From assembly GCA_047601745.1 (NCBI GenBank), contig JASGIS010000001.1, positions 3,968,001 to 4,032,000 on the forward strand: a stretch of DNA of 64,000 bases. The letters run 5' to 3'. Source of the DNA: JAKPAM01 sp047601745 (GTDB lineage: Bacteria; Pseudomonadota; Gammaproteobacteria; Burkholderiales; Burkholderiaceae_E). The position numbers and the translations under genes are program-made. This document shows, piece by piece, positions 9,138 through 18,105 of the stretch (its first letter is position 1; every line of letters begins with the position of its first letter). The notes under the pieces were generated by a model that saw only the letters and a program-made list of their open reading frames with translations, ran no database searches and was not told where the DNA came from.

Positions 9138-9294
9138 GGGGTGGGCAGACGGAAGGAGCGATTCAGCCGGACAGTTTACCTGCCGGCCGGACGCGGCGAA
9201 CAGGGGCGTTGCGGTGCCCGGGCACCGGATCGTCTAGACTGGTGCGTTTCGCGCGGTTCGCGCGCAATCGCCCCGCCGATCGGTACCCAGCAAG

Positions 9295-10398
9295 ATGAGC
9301 GTTACCCAGGAATCCCTTCAGCAGGCCTTGGCCGGCATCATCGATCCGAACACCGGCAAGGACCTCGTCGCCAGCCGTTCGGCGCGCAACCTGCGGATCG
9401 ATCCGGCCGGCGACGGACGGGCCGACGTATCGGTCGACGTCGAACTCGGTTACCCGGCGCGCACCCAGATCGCCGCGATCCGCCGCCAGGTCGTCGATGT
9501 GCTGCGCGCGCAGCCCGGCGTGCGCAACGTCAGCGCCAACGTGTTCCAGCGCATCGTCGCGCATGCGGTGCAGCGCGGTCTGAAGGTGCTGCCCAACGTC
9601 AAGAACATCATCGCCGTCGCGTCGGGCAAGGGCGGCGTCGGCAAGAGCACGACGGCCGTCAACCTCGCGCTGGCGCTGGCCGACGAAGGCGCCAGCGTCG
9701 GCATGCTCGACGCCGACATCTACGGCCCGTCGCAGCCGATGATGCTCGGCATCAGCGGCCGGCCGCACAGTCCCGACGGCAAGTCGATGGAGCCGATGAC
9801 CGGGCACGGCATCCAGGCGATGTCGATCGGCTTCCTGATCGATCAGGACACGCCGATGGTCTGGCGCGGGCCGATGGTCACGCAGGCGCTCGAGCAACTG
9901 CTCAAGCAGACCGACTGGCGCGACCTGGACTATCTGATCATCGACATGCCGCCCGGCACCGGCGACATCCACCTGACGCTGTCGCAGAAGATCCCGGTCA
10001 CCGGCGCCGTCATCGTCACGACGCCGCAGGACATCGCGCTGCTCGATGCCCGCAAGGGCCTGAAGATGTTCGAGAAGGTCGGCGTGCCGATCCTGGGCAT
10101 CGTCGAGAACATGGCGATGCACCGCTGCTCGAACTGCGGCCACGTCGAACACATCTTCGGCCACGGCGGCGGCCAGAAGATGGCGGCCGAATACGGCATC
10201 GAATACCTGGGCGGCCTGCCGCTGGACATCCGGATCCGCGAACAGACCGATTCCGGGCGCCCGACGATGGTCGCCGAGCCGCAGGGCGATCTGGCCGACC
10301 GCTACCGCGAGATCGCGCGCCGCGTCGCCGTCCAGGTCGCCGTGCGCTCGCGCGACATGTCGCTGAAGATGCCGCCGATCGTCGTGCAGAACACCTGA
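9295..10398 (+). CDS. mrp: Mrp/ApbC iron-sulfur cluster carrier ATPase
   Basis: P-loop ATPase of the Mrp/NBP35 family that loads Fe-S clusters on apoproteins. The N-terminal MIP18-like domain (about residues 1-90) is followed by the deviant Walker A SGKGGVGKST near residue 108. DADIYGPSQPMMLG and the cluster-binding CSNC pair (HRCSNCGHVEHIFG) near residue 280 follow. Its length of 367 is typical. The ATG at 9295 is the only sensible start. It is a housekeeping gene divergent from metG, and its 3' end faces the cox cluster's xdhC gene with 34 bases between stops. Confidence 0.95.
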   Translation: MSVTQESLQQALAGIIDPNTGKDLVASRSARNLRIDPAGDGRADVSVDVELGYPARTQIAAIRRQVVDVLRAQPGVRNVSANVFQRIVAHAVQRGLKVLPNVKNIIAVASGKGGVGKSTTAVNLALALADEGASVGMLDADIYGPSQPMMLGISGRPHSPDGKSMEPMTGHGIQAMSIGFLIDQDTPMVWRGPMVTQALEQLLKQTDWRDLDYLIIDMPPGTGDIHLTLSQKIPVTGAVIVTTPQDIALLDARKGLKMFEKVGVPILGIVENMAMHRCSNCGHVEHIFGHGGGQKMAAEYGIEYLGGLPLDIRIREQTDSGRPTMVAEPQGDLADRYREIARRVAVQVAVRSRDMSLKMPPIVVQNT

Positions 10399-10432
10399 TC
10401 GCGCCGGCCGGGGGCTGCGTCCGTCGGCGTCC

Positions 10433-11455
10433 TCAGTGCGGCGACGGCGCGGCCGCGCAGGCGTCGGCTCCCTCGGGCGCCCGGTCGTCCTCGCGGTCCG
10501 GCTTCTTCTGCACGAGCGCGATGCCGTTGCGCACCGCGATGATCTCGGCCAGCACCGACACGGCGATCTCGGCCGGCGTCTTCGATCCGAGATCCAGCCC
10601 GATCGGGCCGTGCAGCCGCGCGATCTCGTCGTCGCCCAGATCGAACAGCTTGAGGCGCTCCTTGCGCGCGGCGGTGTTGCGGCGCGAACCGAGCGCGCCG
10701 ACGTAGAACGCCGGCGACTTCAGCGCCTCGAGCAGTGCCAGGTCGTCGAGTTTCGGGTCGTGCGTGACGGCCACGACCGCGCTGTGCGGATCGAGCTGCA
10801 GGTCCAGCACCGCATCGTCGGGCATGTCGCCGCGCAGGATCGTGTCCGGCACCGCCCAGCTGGCCGAGTACTCGGTGCGCGGGTCGCAGACGATGACCTC
10901 GAAGTCCAGCGCCTGCGCCATCTCGGCCAGCGTCCGCGACAGTTGTCCGGCGCCGATGATCAGCAGGCGCCAGCGCGGGCCGAAGACCTGGCGCATCCGC
11001 CGCCCGTCGAACGCGAAGGCCTCGTCGCGTCGCGCGTTCTCGATCGCCGTGGCGCCGTCGTCCAGGTCCAGCACGCGGGCCACCAGCCGGTGCCGGGCGG
11101 CGGCGTCCAGCACCTCGTCGATCCAGTCCGCATCGCGCACCGGCTCCTGGACCAGCCGCAGCGTGCCGCCGCAAGGCAGCCCGAAGCGGGCCGCTTCCTC
11201 CTTGCTGACGCCGTAGGTGATCAGCGCCGGTCGCGCGACCCGCTCGCCGGTCCGCACGCGTTCGATCAGGTCGTCCTCGACGCAGCCGCCCGAGACCGAT
11301 CCGACGACCTGCCCGTCGTCGAGCAGCGCCAGCAGCGCGCCGGGCGGGCGGGGCGCCGAGCCCCAGGTCTCGATGACCGTGACCAGCCATACCGGGCGGC
11401 CGGTCGCGATCCAGTCGCGGGCCTGTTTCAGGACCAGCAGATCCAGACTGTCCAT
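10433..11455 (-). CDS. coxI: XdhC/CoxI family molybdenum-enzyme maturation factor
   Basis: XdhC-type proteins bind molybdenum cofactor, help its sulfuration and insert it into xanthine-dehydrogenase-family enzymes. The N-terminal XdhC/CoxI domain is clear (VTVIETWGSAPRPPGA, GSVSGGCVEDDLIERV, LPCGGTLRLV). The C-terminal Rossmann domain carries LLIIGAGQLSRTLAEMA and YVGALGSRRNTAARKERL. A charged tail of about 30 residues ends the protein. It is the last gene of the minus-strand cox cluster, so the matching substrate is the CoxSLM enzyme next door. Confidence 0.88.
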   Translation of the reverse strand: MDSLDLLVLKQARDWIATGRPVWLVTVIETWGSAPRPPGALLALLDDGQVVGSVSGGCVEDDLIERVRTGERVARPALITYGVSKEEAARFGLPCGGTLRLVQEPVRDADWIDEVLDAAARHRLVARVLDLDDGATAIENARRDEAFAFDGRRMRQVFGPRWRLLIIGAGQLSRTLAEMAQALDFEVIVCDPRTEYSASWAVPDTILRGDMPDDAVLDLQLDPHSAVVAVTHDPKLDDLALLEALKSPAFYVGALGSRRNTAARKERLKLFDLGDDEIARLHGPIGLDLGSKTPAEIAVSVLAEIIAVRNGIALVQKKPDREDDRAPEGADACAAAPSPH

Positions 11456-11513
11456 GCGTTCGACTCCCGCCAGGACGGCCGCGCGCGGCGCGGCCGTCGA
11501 TCCGTGCGCCCGT

Positions 11514-11606
11514 TCAGCTCGCGAACCGGGCGACCAAAGCGACGATCGCCGCGGCGATCATCCACCATACCCAGCCGGGCAAGCCCGACTCGCCGTCACC
11601 GCTCAT
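11514..11606 (-). CDS. 30-residue single-helix membrane ORF overlapping coxG
   Basis: A short ORF reading MSGDGESGLPGWVWW and then a hydrophobic helix (MIAAAIVALVARFAS). Its ATG lies within the last codons of coxG: the ATGAGCGGTGA string holds this ATG and the coxG TGA, so translation is probably coupled. Full-length CoxG proteins in CO oxidisers carry a C-terminal membrane anchor, which the CoxG here lacks. This ORF, in the +1 frame, could be that anchor made as a separate peptide or the result of a frameshift. No annotation tool would normally keep it. Confidence 0.45.
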   Translation of the reverse strand: MSGDGESGLPGWVWWMIAAAIVALVARFAS

Positions 11607-12066
11607 GACTTGCGATGTCGGCCGAGCCGCCGCCGAGCCGCCGGTTCAAGGCCGTGAAGAACTCGTCGGCGATCTTGCGGGCGGCCGCATCGACGAGCCG
11701 CGAACCGATCTGCGCGATCTTGCCGCCGACCTGCGCGACGGCCGCGTAGTCGAGCCGGGTCCTGTTTTCGATCGCCGTCAGCGTCACGTTGGCCGTGCCC
11801 TTGCCGAAGCCGGCGATGCCGCCCTGGCCCTCGAACACGATCGAATACGCCTGCGGCGGGTGCAGGTTGGTCAGCGTCAGCCTGCCCTTGAACTTCGCGT
11901 TGACGGGGCCGATCTTGACCGCCATCACGACCGCGTAGTCGCTGTCGCCGGTCTTCTCGATCGATTCGCAGCCGCTGATGCAGGATTTCAGCGTGCCCGG
12001 ATCGTTCAGCGCGATCCACGTGATGTCGAGCGTGGCGGGTATCAGTTGTTGGCCGGTCAGTTCCAT
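11596..12066 (-). CDS. coxG: CoxG-like SRPBCC protein (CO dehydrogenase subunit G)
   Basis: A 156-residue SRPBCC-fold protein starting MELTGQQLIPAT. Key stretches are LNDPGTLKSCISGCESIEK, GPVNAKFKGRLTLTNL and a Gly-rich segment (GQGGIAGFGKGTANVTLT), all typical of the CoxG/CutG family. CoxG recruits CO dehydrogenase to the membrane in Oligotropha. This copy ends soon after the SRPBCC fold (SADIASHER) and has no membrane helix of its own; a helix is encoded in the overlapping ORF just downstream. It lies 11 bases after the VWA gene in the cox operon. Confidence 0.85.
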   Translation of the reverse strand: MELTGQQLIPATLDITWIALNDPGTLKSCISGCESIEKTGDSDYAVVMAVKIGPVNAKFKGRLTLTNLHPPQAYSIVFEGQGGIAGFGKGTANVTLTAIENRTRLDYAAVAQVGGKIAQIGSRLVDAAARKIADEFFTALNRRLGGGSADIASHER

Positions 12067-12077
12067 GGTGAAAGCCT

Positions 12078-13361
12078 TCAGCGGGAGACAGGGTCGGGCG
12101 GATGTCCGGCGCGCGTCCGCTCGCGCCCGTGGGCGACGGCGGCGGCCTGGAAGGCGCGGGTGCGCGCGAATGCATCCGGATCGCGCAGCCTGGCCGACAG
12201 GTCGGCCAGGCTGTTCAGATCGTGGGCGGGCACGAACGCATCGACGTGGGGCAGCAGCGCGCGCACGCCGGCCGCGCGCGGCTCGAAGCCGTCGAAACGC
12301 AGCAGCGGATTGAGCCAGACGACACGCCGCGCGTAGCCGCGCAGCCGCCGCGCCTCGCGCGCCAGTTCGCCGGCGTCGTCGCGGTCGAGTCCGTCGGTCA
12401 GCAGCAGCACGGTCGCGTTGCCGACTAGCAACCGCCGTGCCCAGTCGCGATTGAACGCGCGCAGGCAGGGGCCCAGCCGCGTGCCGCCGGCCCAGTCGGC
12501 CACGCGTCGACCGGCGGCGGCCAGCGCTTCGTCGACGTCGCGTTCGCGCAGCAGCCGGGAGATCCGCGTCAGCCGCGTGCCCATCGTCAGCGTCTCGACG
12601 CGCGCGGCGGTGCGCGTCAGCGCGTGGGCCCAATGCAGGAAGATCCGCGAGTAGCGCTGCATCGATCCCGAGATGTCGCACAGGATCACCAGCGGCGGCG
12701 GGCGCCGGCAGGCCCGGCGATGGCGCAGCGTGGTGCCGGCCGGATCGCGCGCGCTGGCGCGCAGCATCGCGCGCAGGTCGATCCGGCCGCGCGCCGACGG
12801 GCGCTGGCGGCGCAGGCGGACCGGTTCGAGCATCAGCGGCAGCCGCGCGGCCAGGCGCAGCGCTTCGCGGTACTCGGCGCTGCTCATCGATTCGAAATCG
12901 GTCGCGCGCAGGCGTTCGCGTTCGGAGAACGTCATCGCCATGTCCAGATCGATCTCGTCGCCGTCGCCGTTGCGTCCGGCCCGCGGCGCAGCGGGTTGCG
13001 CCGTGGGCCGCGCGCTCAGCGCCTCGTCGAGGCGGCGCGGGCGCCTGGCCTCGGGGGCCGGCGAACGCCCCTCGATCCTGGGCAGCGTCGCGAGCATCAG
13101 CCGTTCGAGCCATTTCGGATCGCGCCAGAACGCCGCGAACGCCTGGTCGAACAGCGGCTGGTGTTCGTGCCGATCGATCAGCACGGCCGACAGCGCCGCG
13201 TGGACCCGCTCGCGGTCGTCGAGGCCGACGATCCGCAGCGCCCGCAGCGCCGCCAGCGTGCGCTCGGTACCCACCGGCAGTCCGGCGTCGCGCAGCACGC
13301 GCGAGAAGTGCACGACGTTGTCGACGAAACGGCTTCGCATCGCTCGCTCGGGGACCGACAT
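12078..13361 (-). CDS. coxE: VWA-domain protein, CoxE-like
   Basis: A 427-residue CoxE-type protein. The N-terminal helical region (FVDNVVHFSRVLRDAGLPVG) precedes a von Willebrand A domain with an intact MIDAS motif (CDISGSM) near residue 230 and TDGLDRDD later. CoxE partners the MoxR-type ATPase CoxD; together they help build the Cu-Mo site of CO dehydrogenase, and homologues serve other metalloenzymes. The start is ambiguous: ATG at 13361, a later ATG at 13340, or an overlapping GTG at 13373. The frame stays open for 240 codons upstream but is occupied by coxD. Confidence 0.85.
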   Translation of the reverse strand: MSVPERAMRSRFVDNVVHFSRVLRDAGLPVGTERTLAALRALRIVGLDDRERVHAALSAVLIDRHEHQPLFDQAFAAFWRDPKWLERLMLATLPRIEGRSPAPEARRPRRLDEALSARPTAQPAAPRAGRNGDGDEIDLDMAMTFSERERLRATDFESMSSAEYREALRLAARLPLMLEPVRLRRQRPSARGRIDLRAMLRASARDPAGTTLRHRRACRRPPPLVILCDISGSMQRYSRIFLHWAHALTRTAARVETLTMGTRLTRISRLLRERDVDEALAAAGRRVADWAGGTRLGPCLRAFNRDWARRLLVGNATVLLLTDGLDRDDAGELAREARRLRGYARRVVWLNPLLRFDGFEPRAAGVRALLPHVDAFVPAHDLNSLADLSARLRDPDAFARTRAFQAAAVAHGRERTRAGHPPDPVSR

Positions 13362-13369
13362 CGCGCCGC

Positions 13370-14365
13370 TCACCCGGCCGGAGGAGCGCCGGCGCGCGCC
13401 AGCGCCGCGTCGCGCAGCAGCCGCATCAGCTCCGCCGCCTCGCCGTCGAGCATCGTCTCGATGTCCTCCTGGTACTTCAGCAGTACGCCGAGCGTGTCGC
13501 GGACGGCGTCGGGTTCGAGCGCCAGCACGTTCAGCGCGACCAGCGCGTTGGCCCAGTCGATCGTTTCGGCGACGCCCGGCGCCTTGAACAGGTCGAGCCC
13601 GCGCATCCGCTGGACGACGTCGACCGCCTGCCGCGCCAGCGCGTCCGACGCGCCCGGCGCGCGCCGATGGACGATCCGCAGCTCGCGTTCGGCGTCCGGG
13701 AAGTCGACCCAGTGGTACAGGCAGCGCCGCTTGAGCGCGTCGCGGATCTCCCGCGTGCGGTTCGACGTGATGAAGACGATCGGCGGGTGCGCGGCCCGGA
13801 TCGGCCCGAGCTCGGGGATCGTCAACTGGTATTCGGCCAGGACTTCGAGCAGGAAAGCTTCGAACGGCTCGTCGGCCCGGTCCAGTTCGTCGATCAGCAG
13901 CACCGGCGCGACCGGCTGGGTCAGCGCACGCAGCAGCGGCCGCTCGATCAGCATCTCGCGCCGGTAGATGTCGCGCGCCAGCCGCTCGCGATCGGTCTCG
14001 TGCAGCGCTTCGGCCAGCCGGATCTCGATGAGCTGGCGGCCGGCGTTCCACTCGTACGCGGCCTGCTGGATGTCCAGCCCCTCGTAGCACTGCAGCCGGA
14101 TCAGCGTCGTGCCCAGCGCCGCCGCCGTCGCCTTGGCCAGTTCGGTCTTGCCGACGCCGGCCTCGCCTTCGAGGAACAGCGGGCGCTGCATGCGCAGCGC
14201 CAGGAACAGCACGGTCGCCAGCCGCCGGTCGACCAGGTAGTCCTGCGCGTTCAGTCTTTCGATCAGCTCGTCGATCGACGCGATCGGATCGGGGCGCAGC
14301 AGCGAGGCGGCCGCTCGGGCGTGCAGCGGGGCGTTCGGGTCGAACGGGGCGGGATCGTCGATCAT
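13370..14365 (-). CDS. coxD: MoxR-family AAA+ ATPase, CoxD-like
   Basis: A 331-residue MoxR AAA+ ATPase with Walker A GEAGVGKTELAKA near residue 68 and Walker B VLLIDELDRADEPF near residue 153. A sensor 1 segment reads FITSNRTREI, and the C-terminus is helical. CoxD acts as a chaperone-like ATPase in CO dehydrogenase maturation, working with the VWA protein encoded immediately downstream (8-base gap). Its position in the cluster and its pairing with VWA make this role the simplest reading, though MoxR/VWA pairs serve many targets. Confidence 0.88.
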   Translation of the reverse strand: MIDDPAPFDPNAPLHARAAASLLRPDPIASIDELIERLNAQDYLVDRRLATVLFLALRMQRPLFLEGEAGVGKTELAKATAAALGTTLIRLQCYEGLDIQQAAYEWNAGRQLIEIRLAEALHETDRERLARDIYRREMLIERPLLRALTQPVAPVLLIDELDRADEPFEAFLLEVLAEYQLTIPELGPIRAAHPPIVFITSNRTREIRDALKRRCLYHWVDFPDAERELRIVHRRAPGASDALARQAVDVVQRMRGLDLFKAPGVAETIDWANALVALNVLALEPDAVRDTLGVLLKYQEDIETMLDGEAAELMRLLRDAALARAGAPPAG

Positions 14366-14397
14366 CGAGCCGGAATCCTATACCGGGGCGCCGTCCG

Positions 14398-15195
14398 TCA
14401 GCGGCCCAGCGCGCTGGCGACGGCCCGGCCGGCCATCACGCTGATCATCGCGGCCCGGTATCGCGGACTGCCGTGCAGGTCGCCGTTGATATCCTGCTCG
14501 CCGATCCGGACCGCCGCCGCCGCCTCGGGCGTGAAGTCGGCGTCGAGCGCGGCCTCCAGTTCGGGGGAGCGGAACGCGCAGCTCCTGGCGCCGGTCACGC
14601 CGACGCGCACGCCGCCGGCGGCGGTCCGCGCGACGAACACGCCGACCAGCGCGAAGCGCGACGCGGGCTGGCGAAGCTTCTCGTAGCCGGCGGCGCGCGG
14701 GACCGGGAACGTGACCGACACGATGATCTCGCCCGGTTCGAGCGCGGTCTCGTACAGGCCGAGGAAGAAGTCGTCGGCGGCGATCGTGCGCCGGTCGGTC
14801 CGGATCGTCGCATCCAGCGCGAGCACGGCGGCCGGGTAGTCGGCCGCCGGATCCGAGTTGGCCAGCGATCCGCCGATCGTACCCATCGTGCGCACCATCG
14901 GATCGCCGATCATGCGCGCGAGCTCGGACAGCGCCGGAATCGCCGCGCGCACGTCGGCCGAGCCGGCGACGTCGGCATGCGGCGTCATCGCGCCGATCGT
15001 CACCGCGTCGGCGCCGACGGCGATGCCTCGCAGCTCGGGGATCGCGCTCAGGTCGATCAGCGTCGACGCGCTGGCCAGGCGCAGCTTCATCGACTGGATC
15101 AGGCTCTGGCCGCCGGCCAGGAAACGCGTGTCGTCGCCGGCGGCTTGCAGCGCGTCGGCCAATGTCCGGGGGCGGGCGTATTCGAACGAGTACAT
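14398..15195 (-). CDS. coxM: Molybdenum hydroxylase FAD-binding subunit (CoxM-like)
   Basis: A 265-residue medium subunit that passes electrons from the Fe-S subunit to FAD. FAD-binding signatures are present: FLAGGQSLIQSMKLRL near residue 30 and MVRTMGTIGGSLANSDPAADYP near residue 105, followed by the C-terminal CO_deh_flav_C domain (LRQPASRFALVGVFV). The ATG at 15195 begins MYSFEYARPRTLADAL, the usual family start. It follows coxL after 41 bases. The S-L-M gene order is that of form II clusters. Confidence 0.93.
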   Translation of the reverse strand: MYSFEYARPRTLADALQAAGDDTRFLAGGQSLIQSMKLRLASASTLIDLSAIPELRGIAVGADAVTIGAMTPHADVAGSADVRAAIPALSELARMIGDPMVRTMGTIGGSLANSDPAADYPAAVLALDATIRTDRRTIAADDFFLGLYETALEPGEIIVSVTFPVPRAAGYEKLRQPASRFALVGVFVARTAAGGVRVGVTGARSCAFRSPELEAALDADFTPEAAAAVRIGEQDINGDLHGSPRYRAAMISVMAGRAVASALGR

Positions 15196-15236
15196 GTGCG
15201 CAACTCCTGTTGATCGGCTCGTCGGCGCGGCGCCGT

Positions 15237-17597
15237 TCAGGCGGCCTGCCGCGCCGCGGCCCAGACCCGTTCCGGCGTCGCCGGCATCTCGAGGTCGCGC
15301 ACGCCGAGCGCGTCGGTGATCGCGTTGATCAGCGCCGGCGGCGAACCGATCGCCCCGGCTTCGCCGCAGCCCTTGACGCCCAGCGGGTTGTGCGTGCACG
15401 GCGTACCGTGCGTGCCGATCAGGTAATTCGGCACGTCGGTCGCACGCGGCATCGCATAGTCCATGTAGCTGCCGGTCAGCAACTGGCCGCTCGCCTTGTC
15501 ATAGACGCAGGCCTCGAGCATCGCCTGGCCGATGCCCTGCGTCAGCCCGCCCTGGACCTGGCCTTCGACGACCATCGGATTGACGATGTTGCCGAAGTCG
15601 TCGACCGCCGTGAACCGGCAGATGTCGACGATGCCGGTCTGCGGATCGACCTCGACCTCGCACAGGTAGGAGCCCGCCGGGTAAGTGAAGTTGGCCGGGT
15701 CGTAGAACGCGTTCTCGTTCAGGCCGGGCTCGAGCTCGTCCAGCGGGTAATTGTGCGGCACGTAGGCGGTCAGCGCGATCTGCGCGAACGGCAGCTTCCG
15801 GTCGGTGCCGGCGACGCGGAACTCGCCGTCGACGAACTCGATGTCGGCATCCGAGGCCTCGAGCAGGTGCGCGGCGATCTTCCTGCCCTTGGCGATGATC
15901 TTGTCCACGGCCTTGACGATCGCCGAACCGCCGACGGCCAGCGAGCGCGAGCCGTACGTGCCCATGCCGAACGGGATCCGCCCGGTGTCGCCGTGGATGA
16001 TCTCGACCGATTCGACCGGGATGCCCAGCCTGCCGGCGACGACCTGTGCGAACGTCGTTTCGTGGCCCTGGCCGTGGCTGTGCGAACCGGTGAACACGCT
16101 GACCGTGCCGGTCGGATGCACGCGGACCTCGCCGGCCTCGAACAGCCCCGCGCGCGCGCCGAGCGCCCCGGCGATGTTCGACGGCGCCAGCCCGCAGGCT
16201 TCGATGTAGCAGCTATAGCCGAGCCCGCGCTTGCGGCCGCGCCGTTCGCTGTCGGCGCGGCGCGCCGCAAAGCCGGCGACGTCGGCCATCTCGATCGCCC
16301 GCGCCAGCGTCGCCTCGTAGTCGCCGATGTCGTACGTGAGGCCGACCGGCGTCGCGTACGGGAACGCGCGCACGAAGTTGCGCCGGCGGATCTCGGCCGG
16401 ATCGAGTCCCAGGTCGCGCGCCGCCTGCTCGACCAGACGTTCGACGACATAGGTCGCCTCGGGCCGGCCGGCGCCGCGGTAGGCGTCGACCGGCGTCGTG
16501 TTGGTGAACACCGCCTTGACTTCGGCGTAGATCGCCGGGGTCGCGTACTGGCCGGCCAGCAGCGTCGCGTACAGGATCGTCGGCACGCTCGACGCGAACG
16601 TCGACAGGTACGCGCCCATGTTCGCGATCGTGCGGACGCGCATCGCCAGGAAGCGCCCGTGCTCGTCCATCGCCAGTTCGGCCGTCGTCACGTGGTCGCG
16701 TCCGTGCGCGTCGGTCAGGAACGCTTCGCTGCGGTCGGCCGTCCACTTGATCGGTCGCCCGACGCGCCGGCTCGCCCAGACCAGCGCGGTTTCCTCCGGG
16801 TACAGGAAGATCTTCGAGCCGAAGCCGCCGCCGACGTCCGGCGCGACGACGCGCACCTTGGATTCGGGCAGGCCGAGCACGAACGCGCACATCAGCAGCC
16901 GTTCGACGTGCGGATTCTGATTGGCGACGTACAGCGTGTAGCTGTCGTCGTGCCTGCTGTAGACCGCGTTGGCCGCGCGCGGTTCCATCGCGTTCGGAAT
17001 CAGCCGGTTGTTGACGAACGACAGCCGGGTCACGTGCGAGGCCTGCGCGAACGCGGCGTCGGTCGCCGCCTCGTCGCCGTGGCCCCAGTCGTAGCAGACG
17101 TTGTTCGGCACGTCGTCGTGCACGAGCGCGTTGCCGGGGGCGTCGGCGGTCGCGGTATCGACGACGGCCGGCAGCACCTCGTAGTCGACGTCGATCCGTT
17201 CGGCCGCGTCCTTGGCCTGCAGCGCCGTCTCGGCCACGACCAGCGCGACCGCGTCGCCGACGTAGCGCACCTTGCCGACGGCGAGCACCGGATGCGGCGG
17301 CTCCTTCATCGGCGAGCCGTCCTTGCCGTGGATCAGCCAGCCGCAGGGCAGGCCGCCGACCTTGGCCTCGGCCAGGTCGGCGCCGGTGAACACGGCGACC
17401 ACGCCCGGCGCGCCGCGCGCGGCGTCCAGGTCGATCGAGCGGATCCGCGCATGCGCGTGCGGCGATCGCAGGAACCAGCCGTACGTCTGTCCCGGCAGCA
17501 GGATGTCATCGGTGTAGCGGCCCGCGCCGGTCAGGAAACGCTGGTCTTCGCGGCGCAGCAGCGGTTTGCCGATCGGTGAGTTCGAAAGATCGGTCAT
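15237..17597 (-). CDS. coxL: Form II CO-dehydrogenase-like molybdopterin large subunit
   Basis: A 786-residue catalytic subunit of the xanthine oxidase family, with the molybdopterin cytosine dinucleotide site. Recognisable pieces: LLRREDQRFLTGAGRYTDDI at the start, APDVGGGFGSKIFLYPEE, GSHSHGQGHETTFAQV, and the C-terminal GVKGCGEAGAIGSPPA with the catalytic Glu. The active-site loop near residue 370 reads AYRGAGR. True aerobic CO dehydrogenases (form I) have AYXCSFR with the Cys that binds copper. This protein is therefore form II, whose physiological substrate is unsettled. CO oxidation should not be assumed. Confidence 0.92.
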   Translation of the reverse strand: MTDLSNSPIGKPLLRREDQRFLTGAGRYTDDILLPGQTYGWFLRSPHAHARIRSIDLDAARGAPGVVAVFTGADLAEAKVGGLPCGWLIHGKDGSPMKEPPHPVLAVGKVRYVGDAVALVVAETALQAKDAAERIDVDYEVLPAVVDTATADAPGNALVHDDVPNNVCYDWGHGDEAATDAAFAQASHVTRLSFVNNRLIPNAMEPRAANAVYSRHDDSYTLYVANQNPHVERLLMCAFVLGLPESKVRVVAPDVGGGFGSKIFLYPEETALVWASRRVGRPIKWTADRSEAFLTDAHGRDHVTTAELAMDEHGRFLAMRVRTIANMGAYLSTFASSVPTILYATLLAGQYATPAIYAEVKAVFTNTTPVDAYRGAGRPEATYVVERLVEQAARDLGLDPAEIRRRNFVRAFPYATPVGLTYDIGDYEATLARAIEMADVAGFAARRADSERRGRKRGLGYSCYIEACGLAPSNIAGALGARAGLFEAGEVRVHPTGTVSVFTGSHSHGQGHETTFAQVVAGRLGIPVESVEIIHGDTGRIPFGMGTYGSRSLAVGGSAIVKAVDKIIAKGRKIAAHLLEASDADIEFVDGEFRVAGTDRKLPFAQIALTAYVPHNYPLDELEPGLNENAFYDPANFTYPAGSYLCEVEVDPQTGIVDICRFTAVDDFGNIVNPMVVEGQVQGGLTQGIGQAMLEACVYDKASGQLLTGSYMDYAMPRATDVPNYLIGTHGTPCTHNPLGVKGCGEAGAIGSPPALINAITDALGVRDLEMPATPERVWAAARQAA

Positions 17598-17643
17598 CGT
17601 CGTCTCCTCGTCGTCGGTCGCGTCATCGGTCGGGCCGGGCGCT

Positions 17644-18105
17644 TCAGGCGCCGGCGGCGCGCTGGATCGCGCGCACGATGTTCTGGTAGCCGGTGCAGCG
17701 GCACAGGTTGCCTTCGAGCCCTTCGCGGATCTCGTCCTCGGTCGGCTCGGGGTTCTGGTTCAGCAGATGGATCGCCGACATCACCATGCCCGGCGTGCAG
17801 AAGCCGCATTGCAGCGCGTGGCATTCGCGGAAGGCCTGCTGCATCGGATGCAGCGTGTCGGCGGCGGTGATGCCCTCGATCGTGGTGATCGCCGCCCCGT
17901 CGACCTGAGCGGCGAGGATCGAGCACGATTTGACGGCCCTGCCGTCCACGTGCACGGTGCAGGCGCCGCATTGCGCGGTATCGCAGCCGACGTGCGTGCC
18001 GGTCAACTGCAGGTGTTCGCGGATCAACTGGACGAGCAGCATGCGCGGGTCGACCGTCGCGGTCACCGGCGCGCCGTTCACCGTCAGGGCGACGGTCACG
18101 CTCAT
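17644..18105 (-). CDS. coxS: 2Fe-2S small subunit of molybdenum hydroxylase (CoxS-like)
   Basis: A 153-residue subunit with two 2Fe-2S clusters. The plant-ferredoxin-type cluster is CDTAQCGACTV near residue 41, and the C-terminal cluster is formed by CGFCTPG and CRCTGY. It transfers electrons from the Mo site to FAD. The ATG at 18105 has a strong AAGGAG eight bases upstream, clearly better than the longer open frame that continues to 18318. It is the first gene of the cox operon; its promoter must lie in the region shared with dcd. Confidence 0.95.
   Translation of the reverse strand: MSVTVALTVNGAPVTATVDPRMLLVQLIREHLQLTGTHVGCDTAQCGACTVHVDGRAVKSCSILAAQVDGAAITTIEGITAADTLHPMQQAFRECHALQCGFCTPGMVMSAIHLLNQNPEPTEDEIREGLEGNLCRCTGYQNIVRAIQRAAGA

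Noticed and set aside
15237..17597. Form I (true aerobic) CO dehydrogenase
   Set aside because: The active-site loop reads AYRGAGR and lacks the copper-binding Cys of AYXCSFR.
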